Part shown: positions 23,984 through 36,436 of the stretch, piece by piece
Layout: each line of letters begins with the position of its first letter
How positions within the stretch are numbered: position 1 is the first letter of the stretch
Source: Pneumocystis sp. 'macacae'
Lineage: Eukaryota > Ascomycota > Pneumocystomycetes > Pneumocystales > Pneumocystaceae
Direction: 5' to 3'
DNA length: 64,000 nucleotides
Assembly (NCBI GenBank): GCA_018127085.1
Contig: CM030732.1
Coordinates: forward strand, 62,001 to 126,000
Made by a program: the position numbers and the translations under genes
The notes under the pieces: generated by a model
The model's database searches: none
What the model saw: the letters and a program-made list of their open reading frames with translations, nothing else
What the model was told of the DNA's origin: nothing

Positions 23984-25617
23984 TCAAAATTTAAATTTAT
24001 CAAGAACAGTTAAAAAGCCTCCAATTAGATGCAAACTTCCAGTTACAAATACATCAATATCAAATAATGTAGCCTGAGAACGAACTAAGCTTACAGTATC
24101 CTCTATATTGTCTATAACATTAATTAATGCACTATTACCATCCAACCGAATCCAACAATCTCTTAAGCTATATTGTATTTTAAGATTTTTAATTTGTTTA
24201 GTATCAGAGTTAATATTTACAAGATCTAAATGTTTAAGATCATAAATATAAATATAAACTAAGAATCACCTTCATCATACGTCCCATCTTTCCATGTGAC
24301 ATTCGTTGGAAATACAATCATATAAAAAGGATTATCGCCTATTTTTTCAATTATTGCATTATATAAAGATTCTAATAACAGTATAGCATCTCGAGTTTGT
24401 TGATTAAATATCAATATAGATTTTCTAGGCGAATTATTTGATAAGAAAATAGAATTTGCATACCAAATAACAGCCTCTTTTATACTCTCAATAGTATGTG
24501 CACCATCCAAATACCAAGAAATATTATTTTCTTTACGCAATTGACATCTTCCAGGCCAAAATGCATTTTCAAGACCCGCTTTTATAATATCAAATGCAGT
24601 ATATAATGAATTCAAAGAAGGAATATTCAGATAAGGTAAATGATAAGATACAAGCGCAAAAGCAAGTGATGCATTAATATATTGAAAATCGCCTGATAAA
24701 CCAAGTTTAATTTTTTTTAAATCTGGATTAATAGTAATAACAGAAAAAAGTGCCTTTATTTAAGCCTATTTCTGGAAAATCAACAAAATTTACCTTGCGT
24801 TCAGATGCCCTTTTTTTTAATACATTTAAAGCAGGTATCGATTGTTCTACAGTTAACGCAGGAACATTTTTTTTAAATATTCCTCCTTTATGCCATGAAA
24901 TTTTTTCAATAGTATTACCTAATATTGGAACATGATCTATTCCTAAACTAGTAATACCAGTTACAGTAGGATTTTGAATAATATTTGTTGAATCATATTC
25001 CCCTCCAATTCCTGTCTCCATAATTAAAGTGTCTATTTTTTCTGAAATAAATACATGCCATGACATAAGTGTTAAATAGCGGAAGTAAGACGGTTTAATG
25101 ATAGGATCCAGTTTTTTTTCAATAGCAGTTTTTTCTAAACGATCCCAAACTTCAAAAAAATACTTTGCAAATAATGTTTCAGAAATAGGAATCCCATTAA
25201 TCCTAATTCTCTCTCGCACAGCTACTAAATGAGGTGATGTATACATTCCAAATCGTATAGACTTTCTATATCTATCTCTCAATTGTTCTAAAATAGATGA
25301 TATAAATGCACATGTAGAGCCCTTCCCCTTTGTTCCTGCAATATGAATAACATTTAACTTGTGAATATCATCGATCTAAATTGCATTTTGTATACTTTTC
25401 TTGGGTAAGATGATTAGTTTTACCTTATATCCTATTCTATGTAACCATTCTATCATTTGAGGTAATGATTGCTTATTCAAATCCTCTTTTGAGCTCGAAA
25501 TAGTCTTCAGTACATGGGAATTTGTTTGCAATGTGTTTAAAGCATTTATAGCATCCTTTATTTGTCAAATCGTTAAATATTAAAAAATCAACTAACTTTA
25601 TATGATCGAGACATCAT
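23984..25617 (-). CDS. folylpolyglutamate synthase
   Basis: Adds glutamates to folates, retaining them in cytosol and mitochondria. The start MMSRSYK is spliced to DAINALNTLQTNSHVLK. The ATP P-loop is in NVIHIAGTKGKGSTCAFIS. Further blocks: FGMYTSPHLVAVRERIRING, DTLIMETGIGGEYDSTN, ITSLGIDHVPILGNTIEKI, WHKGGIFKKNVPAL and YLDGAHTIES (the FPGS His/Asp region). The C-terminus reads DVFVTGSLHLIGGFLTVLDK, ending at 23984. Spliced length is near 480 codons, normal for the cytosolic/mitochondrial enzyme. Pneumocystis relies on de novo folate synthesis, so this gene belongs to a pathway of medical interest; that statement rests on prior knowledge of the genus. Confidence 0.92.
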
Positions 25618-26723
25618 ATATATTGATTTTGAAAAAAACAGTAGCACTTAAAACATTTTTAGATCATTTTAAAACGCAGAAGAACTTGTTTTAATTATGT
25701 ATTAAATTAAATAAAATAGAAAATATTTTTTAATAAGGTTGAATCGACATTAGTGTTAATAAATACAATACATGAAATTTTTTTTAAAATCATATTTCTT
25801 AAAGAAAATAATTTAAACTTTAAACATTTGTAAACAAATATTAGAAAAAATATATTCTATATTCTTATATAAATATATATTTTTTCTAATAAAAGATATA
25901 TAAAAGAAAATCAATTTAATGAATAAAAATATAAAATAAATCAAAAATTTGTATTATTAAAATAATATTTTAATGATTCTCAAATATATTAATAAGTTAA
26001 AATAAATTCAAGTTTTAATTATTTCAAAAAATAAAATATCTAATTATTATTAATTTTGCAAGCTATATAAAATATAAATATTGAAAATAAACGATATAAT
26101 ATTTGATATTTTTAAAAAATTCAAAATATATATTAAAAAAAATATAATTCAAATATTTTTAATTTTTTTTTAATAAAATAAAAAGCATTCATAATAATAA
26201 TAATAATTATTCATATATTTTTAGACCATCTTTTTAAGTTCATATGTATTTTTAAAATTTATAAATTCAAATTTTTTATAAAAATATTCCAAAAATAAAT
26301 AATTTGATCATATTAAAAACTTTTATAGTCACACGTTTCAGAATAGACTAAACAAATTTTTACAATTTTTAATTTCAAAGACATACCAAGAATTAGCAAG
26401 ATTTGTAAAATAATACTCTTTATAAAATCTTCCAAATTATTGAAAACATCCACAGCATAAAGATAACATTAAGACCGTATAATAATACAACCTAATTTCA
26501 TATTTATATATACTAATCTATACTGAGTAAAAAACTATCAAACCAAGTATTAAACACAAAAGAATGGATATTTAAAATACGCTAAATTTAAATCTCTTGA
26601 ATGCTTTTAACGAAAATTTTAATCCTAAACCAAATAACACCACAAAAAACAAATTCAAACACAATATAAGAATAAATGAATTTCAAAAACAAGAAAAAAT
26701 CAAATCCCAGTAATTCCAGGAAG
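25618..26723. other. AT-rich gene-free spacer
   Basis: About 1.1 kb of very AT-rich DNA between the FPGS start and the small coiled-coil gene. Long poly-A/T stretches and ATAATAATAAT near 26190. No open frame with domain character. It holds the FPGS promoter and the 3' end of the next minus-strand gene, whose terminal exon may reach to about 26600. Confidence 0.5.
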
Positions 26724-27312
26724 CTATTTATCATTAGAAAAAAACAAAAACATTAAAGAGTCAACTTCAGTATGTGAACGGTATTTCCGACAAGCAAAAG
26801 GTGATTTATCGGAAAGTTGTTTAAGCCAATAAAAAATACTCCGAGATTTTACTAATAAATGTTAAAAAAACAAAAGAAGAAGAAAATACATTTATGGAGT
26901 CTCAAATCCGACAATTCTGCTTTCCATGTATCTATTTGACCCTGATACCAATTAATTTCTTGACAAATCTGTTCTATAAAAATTATAAGCAAAAATTTAA
27001 AAAAAACATTAAAAAACCATTTTTTTGACGCAACTTCATCAATTTTACCAAAGAAAGCTGCCACTCAGACTGTGTTAAATCCTCGCATCGACTATTTGAC
27101 AAATATTGCTGAAGTTCCTATAACACATTAAAATCAAGACTTTCCTCTCAAAACAAAGTTACAAGTTCCCTCTTTCGATAAAGCTTAGCCTCTGTCTTCT
27201 TTACTTTAACTTTTAAGGTTAAACTATGCAGCATTTCAGTCATATATAATTCCTTTTCCTCCCATGAATCCAACTCCTGTTCATTTTGCACAGACACATC
27301 TAAATTCTCCAT
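26724..27312 (-). CDS. unidentified small coiled-coil protein
   Basis: I do not recognise this gene. The ATG at 27312 opens MENLDVSVQNEQELDSWEEK. Three short introns join exons reading LTLKVKVKKTEAKLYRKRE, ELQQYLSNSRCEDLTQSEWQ, EQICQEINWYQGQIDTWKAE and LKSRSIFYWLKQLSDKSPF. The chain is charged, heptad-rich and has several tryptophans, about 145 residues, so a helical subunit of a larger complex is plausible. The GT-AG joins keep one frame, which supports a real gene. The 3' end is uncertain: the listed stop follows FFSNDK, but a 29-base intron could instead extend it to about 26600. Confidence 0.5.
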
Positions 27313-27791
27313 TCTTTCACAAGGAAAAAATTACAAAAAAATCCAGACGTTCAAAAAGTAGGTCTAAAAACTATATTGCATTCTACTGCAGTGTTTTGTT
27401 AAAAACACATTCTTTTCTGACCTTGTCGATCATTGCATGAAGAGAACATTTTCTCTTCGACAACCTCGAAAAAAATTATAACGAATAAAGCTAAAGATTA
27501 ATATAAACGAAAAAATATTAAAAAATCTATAGAATATATATTTTTCTGTTGGATATTATATCAAGTATTTTTTTGCAAAAAAAATCCATATTTTGTCTAA
27601 AAATATAAATTTCTGAATTTTAACAAATACAAATCTAAAGGATATTTTGTAAAATCATATAAAACAAAACAACTGTTATTCTTCTCTATAAAACAAACAT
27701 TTTTTAGCATTAAGACCATTTTTTTAATATTTATAAATCTGTTAAAACATCTTTTTCAAATATCAATTGACTAAAACGCAAAAAAATCGGA
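27313..27791. other. divergent promoter region
   Basis: 479 bases between the coiled-coil gene start and the N-myristoyltransferase start, which diverge. AT-rich, no open frame, no repeat or RNA gene seen. Confidence 0.5.
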
Positions 27792-29583
27792 ATGAAGTCG
27801 ATTAAAGATCTATTTTGTCATAAAGATCAACACCTTTTGAAAAAGAGAAAAGTAGAGAATATAAGAGTCAATACAGGAAAATTAATTGCTTTTAGAAATG
27901 CAAAAATTTTCAACATTCATGGAATACTGAAACAAATTGCCTTAATACATCAAATGAATTAGATTTAACAAAAAATGGGGAAAAAAAAAATGAAAATTGT
28001 TACGTAAATTCAAACGAACTTTCAGTAGTTGAAAAAACAATGAAACAAAGCGAAATCAATGAATTATTAAATGAACTTTCATTAAAACCAATAAAAAAAA
28101 AAATGAGCGATTATAAGTTCTGGAATACTCAGCCAGTATGCTCGTTTGGTAATCTTAAAGGGTTTGGAAACCATAAGATTGTTAATAATGACTAGATGAA
28201 GAAATCAACGAAGAAGGACCAATAGATGATAGTAATGATCTTGAAAAAGTCAGGAAAGAACCATATTCACTTTTAAAAGAGTTTGAATGGACTACTTTGG
28301 ATATAGATAATGAAGAAGATGTATAAGCATTCATATAAAAGTTTCTTATCTTATAAATTATTTAGTTGAAAGATCTATACCAGCTTCTTACAAAAAATTA
28401 CGTTGAAGACGATGATTCAATGTTTAGATTTAATTATTCAACTTCGTTTCTAAAATGGTTCTTTTAAATCATTTCACTTTTATTGCTAATAATTTAGGGC
28501 TATGAAACCTCCTGGATTTCATAAAAATTGGCATATTGGAGTACGTGTAAGCTTATCAAAAAAACTGGTCGCTTTTGTTTCGGGAATACCTATTTCTTTA
28601 CGTGTTAAAGATCGTATTATCAATTGTAGCGAAATAAACTTTTTATGTATACATAAAAAACTTAGATCAAAACGATTAACACCTATTTTGATAAAAGAAA
28701 TAACTAGGCAATGTAACCTTTTAGGAATTTGGCAAGCTATTTATACAGCTGGCGTTATACTTCCTAGTCCCATATCGTCATGTCAATATTATCATCGTAG
28801 TCTTAATTGGCAAAAATTATATACAATAGGATTTTCTCCCTTACCTAAAAACTCTACAATAGCTCGACAAATTCAAAAATTTAAATTGCCAAATGAAACA
28901 TCAACCCCTGGTTTAAGACCTATGACAATTTATGATCTCGAACAAGTTTCAGAATTATTGAGATCTTTTTTAAAAAAGTTTGACCTTTCTCAAATATTTT
29001 CAAATGATGAAGTGAGACATTGGATAATCCCAAAAGAAAACCAAAATGGTGAAACTACAATATTTTCATATGTTGTTGAAGTAAGAATGTCCTGTAGTAT
29101 CTTAATATAAACCAATACGCACCTAGGATCCTTTAACAGGGAAAATAACGGACTTTTTTTCTTTTTATTCGCTCCCTTCTAACATTATTACGGATGCAAA
29201 ATATAAAACTCTTAATGCAGCATATCTTTTTTATTATGCATTAAAATCTGGTATTAAAAAAGATATGAACCAGATTGAACATAAAATGTATACTGACAGA
29301 TTAAATCTTATAATGAAAGATTGTTTGATTATTGCGAAAAATGTTGGTTATCTTTTCTTTTACAGTATTTTAATATTTTCTATAGAAGAATTTTGACGTT
29401 TTTAATGCATTAACGCTAATGGATAACCCATTTTTCCTTGAAAACCAAAAATTCGGTCCAGGAGATGGAAAATTAAATTATTATTTATTCAATTATCGTG
29501 CAAAATACATAAACCCAGGAGTAACCGAAACAGGGAAACTAGATATAGAAAATGGATCATCAATAGCGGTTGTTATGTTATAA
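27792..29583 (+). CDS. NMT1: glycylpeptide N-tetradecanoyltransferase (N-myristoyltransferase)
   Basis: Transfers myristate from myristoyl-CoA to N-terminal glycine; essential in fungi. Seven exons are joined by introns of about 45 bases. Motifs: [106 protein letters not shown] and the C-terminal [16 protein letters not shown]. The first exon codes only [20 protein letters not shown]; a 45-base intron from GTAGAG to CTTTTAG follows. The usual C-terminus ends in Leu-Leu carboxylate used as catalytic base; here it ends VVML, which keeps the terminal Leu. Length about 500 codons. A likely substrate, the PPZ phosphatase, is encoded 7 kb away, by chance as far as I can tell. Confidence 0.95.
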
Positions 29584-29781
29584 TAGAACATAATACTAAT
29601 TATGTTTTGCTATTTTACAACATTCAGATAATTTAAAGGGCAAAAACGCTATTTTCATAATTAAAAACATTGTACTAAAACATTTTTAAAATAGTTATAT
29701 TCTGCTTTTTATTCTTGTACAAAGTTTTATATTAAAGTTGCACTGAAAAACATATTATCAGAGTAAATAGTCAGAACAAAA

Positions 29782-30701
29782 TCAGTTTTCAGTATCTAAT
29801 TTATCTATATTATGTATATTATTAATGTTCATAAGTTCGTCTGGTCCTAATTTGCCTCCATCAACAGTTCCTAAAAGAGCATCGAAAATTTCAGAGTGTA
29901 CGGGACATGCTGTTTTTAAATCATATTTTTCTTTTTTATTTTGTAAGAACTGAATATTATAACTCGGCGGTAATCCAGTAGGAATCTCTTGAAAACATTT
30001 ATTTACAGCATCATCTAATTCCTCAATAGTAGAAATAAATTTTTCTGAATAAGAATATAAAGTAAGAAAGTGATGTAGTCTATCTTTATATATTTTTTTT
30101 TTTGTCATCTCAAAATTATGTAATTTACGATTTATTTTATCTAATTTATTTATGTCTTTAAGTGGATAATCACTATCGAATAGAGACTGAATAGTAGGCG
30201 TAAAATGTCCATAATTTTTATCGAGAGAAAGATATGATTTTTCTGTTTTAAGAACCCGTTTCTTTTCTTCAATCATTTTCTTCTTTAAATCATCATTTCT
30301 CTTCTGTTCTGAAACATATTCAATCAAATATTGACGTCTTATTTTTGCCATAGCATATTTCCAATTATTTAGTCTATCTTTTAAATTTCTTGGCTTTGGT
30401 TCAGGAACAGTTTTATATAAATTCAAATATTTTTTTTTTTTAAATTTAGAACTAATTTTTCTGAAAAAATAAAAATAAAAAAAGCATTGTTTTCTTTCAA
30501 AAACTGAATTGAAAAGACTGAATGTTATATTTTGATTTTTTTTATGATATTTTGATAATGTAGGTTGAGTAGAATAGTAAGAAAAACATTTTCTTAAAGG
30601 AAAACCAGTAAAAAGCTTTATGGAGAAAAACAAAAGAGATTTTCTGGCATATGCATACTGTATATTTAAGTCTCTTTATAGAATTTAATTATATTTTTAC
30701 C
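29782..30701 (-). CDS. mitoribosomal small-subunit protein mS26-like (Pet123)
   Basis: Probable mitochondrial 37S ribosomal protein. After a basic, hydrophobic presequence (YARKSLLFFSIKLFTGF, RKCFSYYSTQ) it has PRNLKDRLNNWKYAMAKIRR, a long charged helix and the conserved C-terminal region ending in LLGTVDGGKLGPDEL. The helical middle and the G-x-VDGGK-type ending resemble fungal mS26; the call is by pattern only. The long open frame has no in-frame ATG near its start. A 45-base intron (30698 down to an ACAG acceptor) joins an ATG at 30699-30701 directly to the presequence, so the first coding exon is just the start codon. A tempting donor at GTTTTTG further in was rejected because it breaks the frame. 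Confidence 0.65.
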
Positions 30702-31027
30702 ATAAATTTTTTTTATTGATCTATTGTCGATTAAGAAAACATTAGATAAGTTTTAAAAATAATTAAAAACAAAATATAAAAAACTTAAATAACTTTTACC
30801 CAAGAACTATATTTTTAACTAAAAAGATATATTATAAATCAAAGAATTATATTTATATTAATCTCATTACACTAATAAGAATATATGCATCTAAAATATA
30901 TCATATCTAAAAAACAACATATTCTTATATAAAAAAACAAATGAAACAAAAATGAAAATAATCTGAAAATATTTTACTCATAAACTTAATTAAATAAAAA
31001 TATTTCAAATATATTTGTAATTTTGAA
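30702..31027. other. intergenic spacer
   Basis: 326 AT-rich bases between the hydrolase stop and the mS26-like start, both minus strand. It contains the mS26-like promoter. No gene, repeat or site recognised. Confidence 0.5.
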
Positions 31028-32339
31028 TTAACTAGTATCATTAGACCCTTCCAACAATCTAGATATAACTCTATCATGCATAACAATTTGGTTGTGATCT
31101 TTAAAAATTAAATATTCTTTTCTCCTATACTTAAAAGCTTACCTCCCCATAAAACTTGAAAGTACGCAATTCTTTGACGACCATTATTGGATGTAATAAA
31201 AACTTCGCCTTTTCTTTCAGTGAAAGTTACTAAATCTCTCCACGTTTCATTTTGTTGAGTAATAGTTGCATTAACAGCAGCGACAAAAAGTTCTAAAGAG
31301 TGATGAAAGCCAATATGAGTATCATCTTTTGAATGAATAAATGTTATACGTGTTCCAACTTTTTCGGAATTCTTAGAAAAAGTTACTATTCTATGTAGTG
31401 AATCCCAATGATGATATAAAAATTTAAAAACAAGTTTTCGTATACCAGGATACATTTTCAAAGGAGATAAGAAAGGGAAATAACCCCCTAATTTATATGA
31501 AGTTAATAAAGATCGAACAGAGGAAAACCCTGCAATCAAAATCAAGTGACCTACGTGTATTGGATTTTTCAATGTTAATAATTTTTCTGCCACTCCAATA
31601 ACAACTGCTGTTCCAAGACTTTGCCCAACAAGAAATATAGAAGAAGGATTCATATCTGCTACTTCAACAGCCCATTTTACAACAGAAATACCATCTTCAA
31701 TTAAGCCATTTTCACTTGGTTTACCCGAAGATTTTCCGAATCCTCTATAATCTAAAGCAAGAACATGAACATCATCAAAAGATGTTAAAAGCCGATACAT
31801 GCTTAATCTATGTCTTGCAGCTATATTGCATGCAGTTCCATGGACTAAAATACATTAGAATAATTACTTATCATATTATTTAGTTACAATAAATAATAAG
31901 TTTTGATCTAGGATTTTTTGCAATTAAAGATGTCGAAAAGTCTTGCAATTCATCCCCTTCAAATTCAGAAAGTCTTGAAAGATATTTATAATAAACATTA
32001 TGAGGTAAAATGTGCCAAACAAAAATATCTTCATTATCAGATGTTTTTAAAAAAAAAGGATTAACTCTTCGAACTTATATTCCATTAGTATTTCCGTTAC
32101 TTAGACCTTATTTTCAATGATATACATGAAAATCCAAGAGATTCCGGGTATAATACATCACCTTTTGCGCATTTTTTTAATTTATGCAAGTAAAAAACAC
32201 TAAAATATAAATTTTTTAAGAATTTTTAAATAAAACCTCACTTTCTTTGAACAGAAGGTACTGTAAGTGCAAAAAGAAAAAAAATATATGAAACAATAAC
32301 ACCTAAAAGAAAATAATATCCTTTGTTTAAAATACCCAT
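31028..32339 (-). CDS. membrane-anchored alpha/beta hydrolase (ABHD12-like)
   Basis: Serine hydrolase, probably a lipase acting on lysophospholipids or monoacylglycerol at a membrane; substrate inferred from the family. The ATG at 32339 opens with one membrane helix (YYFLLGVIVSYIFFLFALTV). The hydrolase fold has VLVHGTACNIAARHR as oxyanion region, ALDYRGFGKSSGKPSE, the nucleophile elbow VGQSLGTAV, an acidic residue in FIHSKDDTHIGFHHS and the catalytic His in LWGDHNQIV. The last intron splits WG and DHNQ, so the active-site His is on the terminal exon. N-terminal exons 31.85-32.3 kb join as VFYLHKLKKCAKGDVLYPES and FVWHILPHNVYYKYLS. Starts 116 bases from the divergent GATA-finger gene, with a CACGTG palindrome between. 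Confidence 0.8.
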
Positions 32340-32380
32340 TTTTCGTATATTAATTAAAGATTATGTAAAATCAGAAACAA

Positions 32381-32390
32381 ATCACGTGAT
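32381..32390. promoter_or_regulatory. ATCACGTGAT palindrome (Cbf1/bHLH-type site)
   Basis: Perfect 10-base palindrome around an E-box CACGTG in the 115-base divergent promoter between the hydrolase and the GATA-finger gene. The same core is found upstream of RIF1 and MIC60. In budding yeast this extended form is the Cbf1 site; the factor here is unknown. Confidence 0.55.
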
Positions 32391-32454
32391 GTACAAGACC
32401 AAAAAATGATCATAAAAGATTTTTTAAAAGAAATAACAAGTAAAGCTCTATAAA

Positions 32455-34288
32455 ATGAATAAGAATATAAACGAGTCGGAAAAAGATGCATTTTCTCCAA
32501 AAAAAAAAGAACATTTAGAGTCCAAAATATTAGTTGCATTTGGGTTACCTGTAATTGATAAACCTCAAGTTATTTTAAAAGAAGAGAAACATAAATACAA
32601 AACAATTAAGGAAAGGTTTTCATATTCTTCTGCTACTAAGTAGTCTAAAGAGAATTTTAGCGGTGTTCTTTCATCAAGCATCTTTCAATCACGACAAGCA
32701 TTGCTTCAAGGATTCATTTTTAAAAAATTTTTAAATAATTCAATATCAAAAAAACAAAAAAATGGAAAAGAATTAGTAAACAAGGAACACAGAATTTCAA
32801 AAATAGGAGAATTTACTTTATGTATTGAACTTTTTTCTTTTCCAAAAACTATATTTTATTTAGTAAAATATATCACAGAAACAAGCGATCATTTATTACT
32901 TTCAAAAGATTCAGAACACTATAGGAACATGGATGTATTATTCCCTGAAAAAAACACTAAAAGTGCAGTTATCAGTTCTATTAACAATAATTTTGATTTT
33001 ATAAAATCCGAAAAAGAATTATCTTTTCTTTTATTAAATTCAAATAATGATGCAAACCATGAGACATATGAACATTCTCCATTGTTTTCAGAAGATCCAT
33101 TGTTTTCAGAAGAAAATTGTATGGAATTTTTCAAAAATTACTTTTTAAAGATACTTAAAGACGATCCTCTCAAAATAGAAAAAACTAACAAAGCCATAGA
33201 ACGGTTAAAAATAATTTCATTAAACTCGAAATTTAAGGAGATATTGTACTTAATTATGTCTGAACAAGCAACGTTAGAACAAAAAACTATATTTAATTTA
33301 TATATGATATCTTCAGAATCATCCAAAATACCATTTAATTATAATATAAAAGAAGAAATATTAGAGTTGCATCTCTTTCAAAATAGTAAAAACATAGAAA
33401 ATGAAAAATATAACGAAGAAATTACAAAAATAAAACAGAAAAAAAAAAATCATGAATATATGGATGCTGAAATTATTTTTGAATTTAAAGAAAATCCAGG
33501 AGAAAAATGGATATTACCCAAAAACATTATAGCAGAAAAACTGGGCACAAATGAGCCATTTGAGGTAACTTTTAATCCTCATAATAATATATTTTTTATA
33601 ATTTAGATCCTTGCATCATTTATACATATTCAGGACTCTTTACCTCAATATTTTCAGCCTATTACTTTGAAAATTACTTCCTGTAATCAAAAGTTATGGG
33701 ATTTTATATTAAAATATTCAAATAAAAAAGAAAAAGTATTTGAAATTATGTCGAAAATTCTATTGGGAAAACGGTCAGAAAAATTGTATTTTCAACATCA
33801 AATTTTAGTTACAGATACGAAAACATTTAAAAATGAACAAGAAGGAAAAATAAATATAGCTTCTCCGCGAAATAAAAAATTATTACTTTCTCAAAAAAGA
33901 AAAACGGTAAATACTAATATTTTATCTTAAATAACATGCCAAATTTGACATAGGTAAATGAAAATAATACTATTGTGTCTTCTAATGATAATAAAAATAA
34001 TAAATCACTCTCACAAACAACTCTAAAAAAGACTAAGACTAAAAAATATTTAACTTTACCTAAAGATTGGTATTGTAGTATATGCAATACTACAGAAACT
34101 CCTTTAAAACGTCGAGGCCCAAATGGCCCTGGAACATGTAAGTTTACAGTTAATGATATTCATTTTTGATTTATAACTTAGTATGTAATGCGTGTGGTGT
34201 AAAAATATTATATATTTTATAATATACAATAACAATATAATAGGTAAAATGGAAAGGAGGAAGAGGTACACTAGTTCCTAAAGATTGA
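32455..34288 (+). CDS. C-terminal GATA zinc-finger protein
   Basis: Probable nuclear DNA-binding protein; the family below domain level is not recognised. The start is MNKNINESEKDAF. A 46-base intron removes an in-frame stop after SSATK, and others remove the stops at 33606 and 33930. The body is Lys- and Asn-rich. A conserved-looking block reads WILPKNIIAEKLGTNEPFE, then ILASFIHIQDSLPQYFQP and ITLKITSCNQKLWDFILKYS. The last 50 residues are a GATA finger: WYCSICNTTETPLKRRGPNG, then TLCNACGVKWKGGRGTL, i.e. C-x2-C-x18-C-x2-C, with the stop just after it. Two introns interrupt the finger. An Ams2-like histone-gene regulator, which also has a C-terminal finger, is one possibility but the N-terminus does not show it clearly. 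Confidence 0.75.
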
Positions 34289-34717
34289 GGAAGAATTAGT
34301 AAAACAGATTTAAGTAATAAAAATTGAAATCAAATAATAGATTCTTCTTTAAAAAGTAAAATTAATAAAATCTCCCAAAATAATTAACAAACCTTTTATC
34401 CTTTATAAACCTAGGTTCTTTCAAATATAGTACTTTATATTAATCAGAATAATATACAAAATACAATTCTCTTCATAATTTTACAATTAGTTTTTTTAAA
34501 AATCAGAGTTCTATAAATAATTTAAACATGCTGTTTTCATATAGAATCCTTATTAGGCAACTGGTAGTTTTAAAACCTTAATAATAAAATATTTAAGAAA
34601 TTGTATGTTATTATACTTTTTTAAATAAAATAGGAACTCTTTATACTATATTACCCAAATTCCTCTAACCTTTAAATTTGGGTAAATGAATATTTACTAT
34701 AACCTAACGTTAAGAGA
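34289..34717. other. convergent intergenic spacer
   Basis: 429 AT-rich bases between two convergent stops. No open frame or structure recognised. The minus-strand gene could end slightly inside this gap if its last intron is used. Confidence 0.5.
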
Positions 34718-36287
34718 TTATAAGAAGTTCATTATGACAAACCTTATTCCAAAATTCCCCTGTCCATCTCTAATAACCATACCTTTAATAACACCTAATA
34801 CATGATGAGGTTCTGGCATTTCAATTCTTGTACCATCCATCGGCCCAAGCATAAAATCTGAAGGAAGAGGTAAATGTTGATGTCTTCCTTGTTGTTCTGA
34901 AGTAAATGAAGCGTTTTCTTGAGAATTCAGAAGCTGATGAGTATTAGAATGTTCAGTTTCTGAATAATTATGAAGTTTTTGATATTGATTATTTATTAAT
35001 GGAGTGCCGTATTGAAAATTTTGAGGAGGTACATATGTATAGTATGCATTATTATACTGTATTGGATAAGATGGTGTATTAAGAGGTTGCTGAACATGAC
35101 TATAATCTATATACATATCAAAAAATACCCTTATGATCATCATTTTTAACCTGTATAATTTTGTGGCATATAGTTATTATATGGAAGTGTAGAATGTTGA
35201 AAATTATGATGAGTATATCCAGGTATAAAATTAGAAGAATTACTATAAGAACTCTCAGTAGATTTTTTCTCAACAATTAAACCTCCTTTATTTCGATAAC
35301 TATGATCCATTGACATATTACGAAACTTTTTTCGTGTTTCCTGTCGTCCTCGTCCTCGACGAGAATCCCCATAATGATTCGATAAAGAGTTATCTGTATA
35401 TTGCAAATGTTTTTTATCTCTATGACGAGAACGCTGACTACGAGACATATTCCGCTTTTGTTCCATATTTTTAGGTTCTCGAGGTGGATTTTTTAGAGGA
35501 CGTTTTATTTCATTTTTTGAACGATTTGGTGTTGTAAGTTCATACCAAATTTTCAAAGATTTATTTATACCTAGAATTTTTTTCAGAAAGAAAACAAATA
35601 AAAAGCATATTACTATCTTGATTTAATTCATCAGTAATATCTTTAGATTTTTTACTATTCTCATAATATAATTCATCAATAGCATCTGAAAAAGATTTTA
35701 TAACAGCATCTCCCTCATCAAAACGAAGACTTATTATCTTCTAATAGTCAGAAAATTAATTAACATTTAAATCTTTTAACCTCAGAATCTAAATTGATAT
35801 CTTCAAATGTAGAATTTTTATTCTAAAATAAAAAATAAAAATAAAAAACAAGAATAGAAACAATTACCTGAGAAAGTATTGCAGTTTTTGCATTTTCGAG
35901 CACGTCATAGCTACAAAATAATTTTAAATCATCTTTAAGCTTATTTAGATCAGAAATAAGTTGTCTTTGACATGATTCAGATTTTCCTGTAAAACATGAA
36001 AGAATATACTAATTCAAATAATAAATACAAAATATTTTTCTTATAAAATGTACCTGTCGAGAACATTCTTGAATCAAAATATGAAGAGGATTATTCAGCC
36101 TTCGAGGTTTTTTTGGAAAAAATAACATATCGCTATCTTCTTGACTAGTTTCCCCGAAAGATACCATTTTATCAGCCCATTTTGACGCCTTTTGCTCATC
36201 ATCTTGAGAAATAATAGTAGTATCATTTAAAATTAAATTATCAGTATTTAAACCAAAATTCAAATCCTGTTTTTCAATACTAGTCAT
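34718..36287 (-). CDS. unidentified fungal basic/RG-rich protein
   Basis: I cannot name this gene. Exons joined by ~45-base introns give MTSIEKQDLNFGLN, KASKWADKMVSFGE, NNPLHILIQECSRQ, a helical block with CQRQLISDLNKLKDDLKLF and SFSDAIDELYYENSKKSKD, then INKSLKIWYELTTPNRSKNE. After that comes a basic Arg/Ser/Gly-rich segment (RSQRSRHRDKKHLQY, DSRRGRGRQETRKK), a Tyr/Asn/Pro-rich stretch (NNAYYTYVPPQNFQYG), and a short conserved-looking motif EMPEPHHVLGVIKGM near the end. The layout suggests an RNA-associated protein. The start ATG at 36287 is good; the C-terminus is uncertain because a GTTTGT to TTATAG intron could replace the last residues. Confidence 0.6.
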
Positions 36288-36436
36288 TATTTCTTTATTT
36301 TAACTATTTTTTAAAGAAAATCATAAGAATTTAAATAAAACCTAGAAGTTTTTTCTTAAAATAAAATAAGATTTTTTGACGTCGTAGTCTGATAACGGCA
36401 AATTCTTTAGAGCTAATATAAAAATCAAAAAAGACA

